From the NCBI GenBank assembly GCA_017940955.1, contig JAGAXP010000167.1, positions 1 through 16,121 of the forward strand: 16,121 nt of DNA, read 5' to 3'. Position numbers and translations under genes: made by a program. Below the pieces are notes generated by a model. That model was not told the DNA's origin. It was given only the letters and a program-made list of their open reading frames with translations, and did no database searches. Positions within the stretch are counted from its first letter, which is position 1. Each line of letters begins with the position of its first letter. Source of the DNA: Oribacterium sp. Lineage in GTDB: Bacteria; Bacillota_A; Clostridia; Lachnospirales; Lachnospiraceae. This document shows positions 6,979-12,318 of this stretch, in pieces.

Positions 6979-7102
6979 AATACAAGATATAGCAAATAAA
7001 AACTTGTTAATGCACTGTGACCAATCCAATGGCGGTGCCGTGAAAAGATCCGCAATCCATTTTCTCCCCCTCCCCATTCGAGAAAATGCTGCGGATTTTT
7101 TG
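6979..7102 (+). ncRNA. intergenic small RNA, copy 1, with C-rich terminator loop
   Basis: A predicted RNA of about 120 nt with no open frame, lying between convergent genes. From 5' to 3': conserved TACAAGATATAG (6981-6992); a variable linker; hairpin 1 with GCACTG (7012-7017) pairing CGGTGC (7033-7038) and an inner CCA/TGG; a short linker; and a two-part terminator stem, ATCCGCA (7048-7054) with TGCGGAT (7090-7096) and CATTTTCTC (7058-7066) with GAGAAAATG (7080-7088), ending in TTTTTT. The terminal loop CCCCTCCCCATTC resembles an anti-Shine-Dalgarno. A homologue lies at 11256-11386, with a 27-nt identical core and a compensating G-U for A-U change in hairpin 1. I cannot assign it to a known RNA family. 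Confidence 0.75.
7048..7101 (+). terminator. terminator of RNA copy 1, probably bidirectional
   Basis: A two-part stem of 7 and 9 bp closed by the 13-nt C-rich loop, followed by six T's on the plus strand. Read on the minus strand the same stem ends in CTTTTC, so it may also stop the convergent methyltransferase-STAS transcript, whose stop codon is about 50 bp away. Confidence 0.85.
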
Positions 7103-7148
7103 TATAAGTCCGGTATCAGAGATCACCATATTTTCTGTTAACCATTAT

Positions 7149-8399
7149 TTATCTTGCAACCTCAAAGATATTGATAAATCCGGTTGTTTCCAGTATCTCC
7201 CATACAGTGTCATTGACACCGGTGAGACGAACCTTGGCACCGCCTTTTTGAAGTATCATCAGTACACGCAGCCCCGCAGAAGAAATGTATTGAAGCCGGG
7301 CACAATTGATTTCTGCCTTTGTTATGGTATTTTTTGACTTTTCAGTCTCCCAGACCTTCAAAAGCTCAGGCGCAGTGATGGTGTCCATGCGACCGCGAAG
7401 ATTCACTCGGAAGACCCCGTCCGACACCAGATGATCCATGGAGAAGGTACTGTCTGTTTGCCGGACATCGGAGGCTTTCCAATGCTCCTCAGGTGTGATA
7501 ACCCAGTAATGACAGCTGCGCATTGCTTCCTTGAATGCATCTGTCTGTTTTCCCGTCAGCTTTTGATAGACCGTCAGCTCCGGCATGTGCTCGGCCAGAT
7601 TCACACGCCTTGCCTTCAGTCCATGTACTGCCAAAAGAGCTGTTACTCTGTCCAATGATGCCGGAACGTCCATTGGGTTGATGATAAAAGCATTGGTCAG
7701 GCTGCCGGCGTCGGACTGCCCCGATGCGGCATCTCTGGATGCCATCAGTTTCTGAAGGGCGTCCTCTCCAAGAACAGACTTGAAGGTCAACATGAATTGC
7801 AGGATATAATCCGGGTCCGGAGTGATCCAGCAGCCACCGTGTGCTTCAAGGAGACTGCGTACATTGGTGATGACTGCATTGACCTCGCTGTCGGTAAAGT
7901 ACATCATCATCCCCTCAGTGGTCAGGCAGATGGGTTCATGAACATCCTTAAGTGCTGCTATAAGTGAATCCGGATTGGTGGCATCCACCCCCTCAAAAAG
8001 CATTCTCTGGGGATGATCGGTGAGATCAGAGAGAATCGGACCCACCTCATCCGCAACGATCGGCAGGTCCAGACCTATGAATTTAAAACCCTTTGCCGTT
8101 AAATGCAAAGCCTTAGGAGTATATCCACAGGGTAGATCCACGTTGATTTTATAGCCGGATTCTTCGATCAGACGACACATGGTGCGGTACTTAGCCTCCA
8201 CCACAAGCTCATTTCCGAGGATAGTTCCGGAATCCTTCATACCTGAAACCTCCTCGGCACTGCCAAGCCCCAGCCTATGGACGATTTCGGCTGCATCCGG
8301 GATACCGGCCTGCGCCATCAGGCATACCGCCGTCTTAGCCGTCATAAAAACGGGATTCGTCCGTGCCTGTGCACTGTAGTCAATGGATTCTTTTTCCAT
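7149..8399 (-). CDS. LCM-type SAM methyltransferase fused to a C-terminal STAS domain
   Basis: 416 residues. The N-terminal two thirds match the leucine carboxyl methyltransferase/PpmC superfamily, often annotated as O-methyltransferase in polyketide biosynthesis: a SAM-binding loop VDLPCGYTPKAL (87-98), an acidic turn FIGLDLP (107-113) and the family motif TTEGMMMYFTD (160-170). From about 328 a STAS domain begins (VFRVNLRGRMDTITAPE), with ISSAGLRVL at 372-380. S374 aligns with the serine of anti-sigma-factor antagonists phosphorylated by a partner kinase. The likely role is a methyltransferase controlled by, or signalling to, a partner-switch module, which is inference. Start: GAGGAGG 6 nt before the ATG at 8399; a TTG five codons upstream falls in the ribosome site. 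It is transcribed convergently with RNA copy 1. Confidence 0.85.
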   Translation of the reverse strand: MEKESIDYSAQARTNPVFMTAKTAVCLMAQAGIPDAAEIVHRLGLGSAEEVSGMKDSGTILGNELVVEAKYRTMCRLIEESGYKINVDLPCGYTPKALHLTAKGFKFIGLDLPIVADEVGPILSDLTDHPQRMLFEGVDATNPDSLIAALKDVHEPICLTTEGMMMYFTDSEVNAVITNVRSLLEAHGGCWITPDPDYILQFMLTFKSVLGEDALQKLMASRDAASGQSDAGSLTNAFIINPMDVPASLDRVTALLAVHGLKARRVNLAEHMPELTVYQKLTGKQTDAFKEAMRSCHYWVITPEEHWKASDVRQTDSTFSMDHLVSDGVFRVNLRGRMDTITAPELLKVWETEKSKNTITKAEINCARLQYISSAGLRVLMILQKGGAKVRLTGVNDTVWEILETTGFINIFEVAR

Positions 8400-8476
8400 G
8401 CTGTTCCTCCTCAAAAAAACATTTATATCTTATATATCGGCTGCCCGATAAAAATAATAAAAAGGATGATGGGACC

Positions 8477-8554
8477 ATGGATAAACTCATAAAGGAGCAG
8501 ATAGATGCGCTTCTGTATGGTGGTGAATTAAAGCCTGTAACTATATTGATCTGA
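8477..8554 (+). CDS. possible 25-residue small protein
   Basis: An open frame of 25 codons starts MDKLIKEQIDAL and stops 13 bp before a strong terminator (8568-8604). It lies divergent to the methyltransferase-STAS gene. The predicted N-terminal half could form an amphipathic helix. The ribosome site is poor: AAAGG is 12 nt from the ATG. A TATCGG/CCGATA hairpin (8435-8450) precedes it. The terminator implies a short plus-strand transcript here, but the peptide could equally be chance or the remnant of a longer gene. Confidence 0.25.
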   Translation: MDKLIKEQIDALLYGGELKPVTILI

Positions 8555-8567
8555 ATTACCTTTCAAA

Positions 8568-8604
8568 CAAGAAAATGCCCTTTGAAAATAAGGGCATTTT
8601 CTTG
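8568..8604 (+). terminator. rho-independent terminator
   Basis: A 15-bp perfect stem (8568-8582 with 8590-8604, loop TGAAAAT). The 3' arm and following bases are T-rich (TTTTCTTG then TCATTTTC). No full gene precedes it on the plus strand, only the 25-codon frame, so it points to an unannotated short transcript from the 8415-8476 region. Confidence 0.75.
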
Positions 8605-8632
8605 TCATTTTCTTCTTAACCTGTGGTATCAT
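8602..8632 (+). promoter_or_regulatory. promoter of the thioesterase gene
   Basis: TTGTCA (8602-8607) and TATCAT (8627-8632) are 19 bp apart, and TG one base before the -10 (TGGTATCAT) makes an extended -10 that compensates for the long spacing. It begins right at the end of the preceding terminator. Confidence 0.6.
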
Positions 8633-8679
8633 GTCAGAAATAAACGGCGAAAAACATGCGCTTATAGAGGAGAAATGAA

Positions 8680-9066
8680 ATGACAGGAAAAAATATCTTG
8701 GATTATTACATCAGAAGCCGCTTTGTTGAGCATTGCGGCATTGATTTTGAAGAAAAGCAGGATGGTTCCATAATTACCATAACGGAAGTTATGCCCATGC
8801 ACCTGAATGGCAGCGGGCACATACACGGAGGTATGCTGTTTACAATAGCAGACACCACAGGTGGTGCCAACGCCCGCCGCTACTCCGATCATCTCACGAC
8901 GCTTGACAGCGATTTTCACTTCCTTACAAGTAATACAACAAGGTATCTTTATGGATCTGCCGAGCTCATAAGGAACGGCGGAGCTATTATAGTAATGAAA
9001 GTTTACATCAAAGATGATAACGGAGAGACCTTCGCCGAGGGAACCTTTACGTATTACAAGCTTTGA
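8680..9066 (+). CDS. PaaI-family hotdog-fold thioesterase
   Basis: A 128-residue single-domain hotdog protein, normal length for the PaaI/YbgC-like acyl-CoA thioesterases. The diagnostic segment is HLNGSGHIHGGMLFTIADTT (41-60): H49-G50-G51 forms the CoA-binding turn at the central helix, and D58 is in the position of the catalytic acid of PaaI. The product would be free CoA plus a carboxylic acid; the acyl substrate cannot be told. GAGGAG lies 7 nt before the ATG. It is a monocistronic gene with its own promoter and no partner of phenylacetate or fatty-acid metabolism nearby. Confidence 0.88.
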   Translation: MTGKNILDYYIRSRFVEHCGIDFEEKQDGSIITITEVMPMHLNGSGHIHGGMLFTIADTTGGANARRYSDHLTTLDSDFHFLTSNTTRYLYGSAELIRNGGAIIVMKVYIKDDNGETFAEGTFTYYKL

Positions 9067-9103
9067 TTTCGGAATATACTCAAATGGTTGCTGAATAAAC
9101 ATA

Positions 9104-9159
9104 AACGGGGCGTTTCTTCCTGCCGCACTTCCGGGTGTGACAGAGAGAAACGCCCCGTT
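9104..9159 (-). terminator. long hairpin between the thioesterase and GGDEF remnant
   Basis: A 14-bp perfect stem (AACGGGGCGTTTCT at 9104-9117 with AGAAACGCCCCGTT at 9146-9159) surrounds a 28-nt loop. Stem ends are weakly T-rich on the minus strand (GTTTATGTTTATTC). It follows the stop of the GGDEF remnant by 8 bp, and the thioesterase stop by 37 bp from the other side, so it can serve both. Confidence 0.65.
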
Positions 9160-9167
9160 AAAACTGA

Positions 9168-9551
9168 TTAACCATATGCTTTCAACTGATTCTTTCCGGC
9201 GTTTTTGGCATCATAGAGTCTGGCGTCGGCTATCCTGTATAAGTTCCACATGGAGGATATATCTTCAGATCCTGAATCAGCCATCCCGAATAAGATTCCA
9301 TGGAATCATGAAGTTTCCGATATCTTCTATATACATGTTTATCATGGAGATTCGGGCAGACATCCTTTGGCTGCTTTCCATCATATGTTGGGCAAATGTC
9401 TTTATCTCCTCATGATCATCCGTATCAAAAAGTTTCTTCAGTGTACGCTGTACTGACTGCACATTCTTCAATATGGCCATAAGCATACTTAAAATCCAAA
9501 GGCTCATTTTCGATCATCATAACAACAGTACCTTCTTTATCGAGGGCACCG
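9168..9551 (-). pseudogene. decayed GGDEF (diguanylate cyclase) gene remnant
   Basis: The minus strand encodes protein-like pieces in three different frames. The last piece, ending at the TAA 9168-9170, reads DISSMWNLYRIADARLYDAK and then NAGKNQL, the canonical C-terminal helix of GGDEF domains. Before it, in another frame (about 9277-9480), is a helical stretch with LKKLFDTDDHEEIKTFAQHM. A third frame (from 9550) carries DKEGTVVMMIENEPLDFKYA. The GGDEF signature and most of the catalytic domain are missing, so there is at least one large deletion plus two frameshifts. The 5' end meets the inverted-repeat element at 9552. The helical upstream part is probably the sensor or linker of the same gene. 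Confidence 0.7.
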
Positions 9552-9759
9552 TGTCTGAACATAAAAGTTGAGTGATTATACGGCCACATGAGTCGTCATA
9601 CGGGATAGTTGAGTGAATTTACGGTTCGTCATCCAAATATTGTATCTTAATCAGCTTCATACACTATATAGAAGACGAAATAAGTTAAACAAGCCGGTAC
9701 AAACGTAAAATCACTTACTTTTTAAATATTCCGTAAAATCACTCAACTTTTGTGTAACA
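9552..9759. mobile_element. MITE-like element with terminal and subterminal inverted repeats
   Basis: About 208 bp without a gene. The left end begins TGTCTGAACATAAAA, then GTTGAGTGATTATACGG (9567-9583); the right end, inverted, begins TGTTACACAAAA, then GTTGAGTGATTTTACGG (9747-9731). Subterminal copies of the same 15-17-mer lie inside each end: 9608-9624 direct, and 9704-9718 inverted. Ends starting TGT with repeated subterminal sites resemble IS21-family ends, so this may be a non-autonomous derivative or a joined pair of IS ends after loss of the transposase. No clear target duplication was seen. It abuts the 5' end of the GGDEF remnant and may have broken that gene. Confidence 0.65.
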
Positions 9760-9944
9760 GTTCTGTTCTCCACAGAACGCCTTTCGTAAATCCCATATCC
9801 CTTTACATTACAAATAAGAATATTATTTTTTACTATTCTTTTTTGATTCCGGGTGTTAAAATACTCAAGATTATCGAAAAAGGAATAATAACTTTTAATA
9901 ATTATTAAATTTCTTCATTTTTTATATATTTTTAAGAGGCTATT

Positions 9945-11108
9945 ATGAGTTACTATACAGCTGTAATTTTTTTGTCGTGTGCAACACTATCCATGTTTGC
10001 AAAATTAGCACACGACAATCAACAAATAGATAGAATAACAAAAACGAACTTTTTCCGGACTTCTTTAGTGATCATTATCGCTATGCTGGCTGAATGGGGC
10101 GGAATCGCACTTAATGGGGCACCGTCATGGACAGTTCCACTTCATATAGTGGTTAAAGCAGCAGACTATGTTTTTACACCTCTTTTGGGCCTGGAACTGG
10201 TTAATATAGTTATGCCTGACAGCAGACTTCAGAACTATCTCAAGTATCTGATGATAGGTAATGTCCTTGTGGAAATCGTATCGATTTTTAACGGCTGCGT
10301 ATTTTATGTAGATGCACAAAACATATATCATCATGGGCCATTATTCCCGGTATATATGCTGATCTTTGTATTAGCGCTTTTCAGTGTGCTATGGGCTTAC
10401 CTTAAAGCTTTTAGAGATTCATCAAACTCCTACGATATTTCTACGGTATATATAATGCTGATGACTGCTGTAGGCATCGGCCTGCAGATGTATTTCGGCG
10501 GCGATATGCGAACTATTTGTCTCGCTATCACTAACGGAACCATACTTTTATTCACACATTACCAGGCGTTTTGTCTTCGCAAAAAAGAGATGGATCTCTC
10601 CGAAAAACAAAAGCTCCTTGAGACTGATGTCATGACAGGACTGAAAAGCCGTTTTGCATACAGCAATGTTCTTGATAAGTACGAAAACCTTGATACGCTT
10701 CCGGATAATTTCACTGCCATGGTTTTTGATGTAAACGGTCTTAAACGTGTCAATGACAGTCTGGGGCATAAAGCAGGTGATGAACTGGTTCAGGGTGCAG
10801 GAGAATGTCTGAAAAAAGCCTTCAGCGACTACGGTGAATGCTATCATATAAGCGGAGATGAGTTCGTAGCTCTTTTACAGGTAGAGCCGGAATCTTTGAA
10901 TGAAGCATTGCTTGGATTCAATGACATTCTTGCTTCCTGGAAGGGTGAACACATAGAAAGCATAAGTGTTTCTGCAGGTTATGCTGTTGCCAAGGACCAT
11001 CCGGGTTCTATCAATAATCTCATCTCTGTAGCAGACGAGATGATGTACGAAAATAAGCGTAGTTTTTATAGCAGAAAAGAAAATTGCAGACGTAAAAATA
11101 CAGGTTAA
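9945..11108 (+). CDS. membrane-anchored GGDEF protein (SGDEF variant)
   Basis: 387 residues. Residues 1-207 contain six or seven membrane segments (about 4-20, 40-57, 65-90, 100-120, 133-153, 166-183, 188-206) forming an uncharacterised integral sensor. A GGDEF domain follows (about 222-375): TDVMTGLKSR at 227-236, the metal-binding aspartate in VFDVNGLKRVND (260-271), and the active-site loop as SGDEF at 303-307, with Ser replacing the first Gly. The RxxD inhibitory site is absent (SDYG instead). SGDEF proteins are active in some cases, so a c-di-GMP synthase without feedback inhibition is likely but not certain. GAGG lies 5 nt before the ATG. The upstream spacer is very AT-rich, with a 16-bp A/T palindrome at 9894-9909 and no clear promoter. 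It may be the functional relative of the neighbouring remnant. Confidence 0.88.
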   Translation: MSYYTAVIFLSCATLSMFAKLAHDNQQIDRITKTNFFRTSLVIIIAMLAEWGGIALNGAPSWTVPLHIVVKAADYVFTPLLGLELVNIVMPDSRLQNYLKYLMIGNVLVEIVSIFNGCVFYVDAQNIYHHGPLFPVYMLIFVLALFSVLWAYLKAFRDSSNSYDISTVYIMLMTAVGIGLQMYFGGDMRTICLAITNGTILLFTHYQAFCLRKKEMDLSEKQKLLETDVMTGLKSRFAYSNVLDKYENLDTLPDNFTAMVFDVNGLKRVNDSLGHKAGDELVQGAGECLKKAFSDYGECYHISGDEFVALLQVEPESLNEALLGFNDILASWKGEHIESISVSAGYAVAKDHPGSINNLISVADEMMYENKRSFYSRKENCRRKNTG

Positions 11109-11119
11109 AATCAAGAATA

Positions 11120-11164
11120 TCCCGACTCTTCGTCCCCAATGGATTCAGAGTCGGGACGTTTTCG
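11120..11164 (+). terminator. rho-independent terminator after the SGDEF gene
   Basis: TCCCGACTC (11120-11128) pairs with GAGTCGGGA (11148-11156) and is followed by CGTTTTCG. The T-run is short, but the stem is strong and starts 11 bp after the stop codon. Confidence 0.7.
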
Positions 11165-11193
11165 TATAACCAATCAATAAAATCCATAAAAAA

Positions 11194-11249
11194 AATTATA
11201 AATTCTCTTAAAAACAGATGTAATTGTCCAAATATTGTGTTACTATAAT
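11194..11249 (+). promoter_or_regulatory. promoter region of intergenic RNA copy 2
   Basis: TATAAT lies at 11244-11249. The upstream block AATTATAAATTCTCTTAAAA (from 11194), then ATGT at 11218-11221 and TTGTG before the -10, match copy 1 without any gap. As in copy 1 there is no recognisable -35 box. The region just after the terminator of the SGDEF gene must supply its own start. Confidence 0.6.
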
Positions 11250-11255
11250 TTTAGA

Positions 11256-11386
11256 ACTACAAGATATAGTAGCCCAAAACCAATTAATGCACTGTGACCA
11301 ATCCAATGGCAGTGCCCGTGCAAAAAAGAATCCGCCAAACATTTTCTCCCCTCCCCTACTGAGAAAATGCTGCGGATTCTTTGTTG
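11256..11386 (+). ncRNA. intergenic small RNA, copy 2, with C-rich terminator loop
   Basis: A predicted RNA of about 125-130 nt, homologous to the one at 6979-7102. It has the same TACAAGATATAG 5' block (11258-11269), the identical 27-nt core (11284-11310), and hairpin 1 with a perfect GCACTG/CAGTGC stem (11289-11294, 11310-11315). The terminator combines AGAATCCGC/GCGGATTCT (11327-11335, 11372-11380) with CATTTTCTC/GAGAAAATG (11340-11348, 11361-11369). The loop is CCCTCCCCTACT. The linker between hairpins differs and is 5 nt longer than in copy 1, so structure and loops are conserved while spacers drift. There is no open frame. Confidence 0.75.
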
Positions 11387-11452
11387 TATAAATTATTTAT
11401 TTCTATTCAATATATTTAATTCCTGCATCTGAAATTATATTCTGAGTTAATT

Positions 11453-11491
11453 AAAACCCCTTTTGCTGAATCATTGAGCAAAAGGGGTTTT
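11453..11491. terminator. bidirectional terminator
   Basis: A 15-bp perfect stem (AAAACCCCTTTTGCT 11453-11467 with its complement 11477-11491, loop GAATCATTG), flanked by A's on the left and T's on the right. It serves the SprA-like gene on the minus strand, whose stop is 57 bp away, and backs up the RNA gene on the plus strand. Confidence 0.85.
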
Positions 11492-11548
11492 TAAACCTTA
11501 TATCAATCCAAACCAATTATGACAAAAGCAATTGTAGCTAGTACACTA

Positions 11549-12085
11549 TCACGCCGAGGCATCAAACATCTTTCCCAGACCGGTATCCTCAGCCATAGCC
11601 TCTGCCGCTTTTTTATCCACAGGATACTTTATCTTTGTGGTTGTTTCACCACCGGCAACATAAGTTGTCCCGCACTCCGGACAAATGGCAGTTTTTATGG
11701 AAACCGAAGCCTGCAATACCTTTCCGCCTGACTCCTCAGCCTTTTGATAAGCATTGGCTACATGCTCCTGTTCATGAGCCCGGACCATTGCAGGCGCATC
11801 TTTGACAGAAATATGTGAAGCCGACTTGAAGGAAACGTCCATCTCATTGGAGCCGTCCTGGTACTTACGTTTTTTGCAGGTCTGGCACTCGGAAGGTGCG
11901 CTTGTCCTTCCGGCCTTCTTTACATTATCTTCACTTTTATTTACGGAGTTATGACCGTTACCGGGCATCATTTGCCTGTAATTAAGATAATCCCGGGAAT
12001 TCCCATAGTATGAGCTGTAATATCTTCCGTACGGATCACTATTCGTCTGTCCTGTGCCGATCGCACCGATAGAATTCACTGCCAT
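11549..12085 (-). CDS. SprA-like putative metallopeptidase (HEQEH)
   Basis: 178 residues. A low-complexity Tyr/Gly/Ser-rich N-terminus (1-45) leads to a CQTCKKRKYQDGS motif (67-79, C67/C70) and VRAHEQEHVANAY (101-113). HEQEH fits the HExxH zinc-peptidase pattern and matches the context seen in SprA-related proteins, where VRAHEQAH is typical. A second pair C135/C138 (CPECG) and GGETTTKIKY (145-154) follow. There is no signal peptide. SprA-related proteins are poorly characterised and protease activity is not proven for them. Start choice: AAAGGAG lies 6 nt before the ATG at 12085. It has its own promoter and terminator, so it is monocistronic and divergent from the GGDEF-EIIC gene. Confidence 0.75.
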   Translation of the reverse strand: MAVNSIGAIGTGQTNSDPYGRYYSSYYGNSRDYLNYRQMMPGNGHNSVNKSEDNVKKAGRTSAPSECQTCKKRKYQDGSNEMDVSFKSASHISVKDAPAMVRAHEQEHVANAYQKAEESGGKVLQASVSIKTAICPECGTTYVAGGETTTKIKYPVDKKAAEAMAEDTGLGKMFDASA

Positions 12086-12140
12086 ACCATACTCCTTTCC
12101 TCTAAGATTACACTTGCTAAGACTTATTGCTTTATACCAT

Positions 12141-12171
12141 ATTATACCATGCCACCACTACGTTCTGTAAA
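12141..12171 (-). promoter_or_regulatory. promoter of the SprA-like gene
   Basis: On the minus strand TATAAT (12141-12146) preceded by TGG gives an extended -10. TTTACA (12166-12171) at 19 bp, or TTACAG at 18 bp, serves as the -35. The start would fall about 50 nt before the coding region. Confidence 0.65.
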
Positions 12172-12318
12172 TAGCACCGTGTCATAAATCCCGGCATTTT
12201 TAAGAGGTTTTGTAACAGTTCAGTCCAAAAGCTCATATTAAACCTTATAATAACCTCCTCTCCTGCCGATAAAGTAATATCGTATCTTGTACTATGTCAT
12301 ATTTCTAAGGAGATACAT

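Noticed and set aside
6979..7102. Reading the paired intergenic RNA as 6S RNA or a riboswitch
   Set aside because: It is too short for 6S and lacks the long bulged duplex. Each copy has its own promoter and terminator and is followed by a convergent gene, so there is no downstream gene to control in cis.
8662..9102. 146-codon minus-strand frame opposite the thioesterase
   Set aside because: It is a shadow of a clear hotdog-fold gene with no family features of its own.
9137..9456. Two overlapping plus-strand frames over the GGDEF remnant
   Set aside because: The recognisable GGDEF residues are on the minus strand; the plus frames have no family signal.
9817..9844. AAGAATA/TATTCTT inverted repeat followed by T's, before the SGDEF gene
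   Set aside because: The stem is only A/T-rich and weak in a very AT-rich spacer, so a terminator call is not justified.
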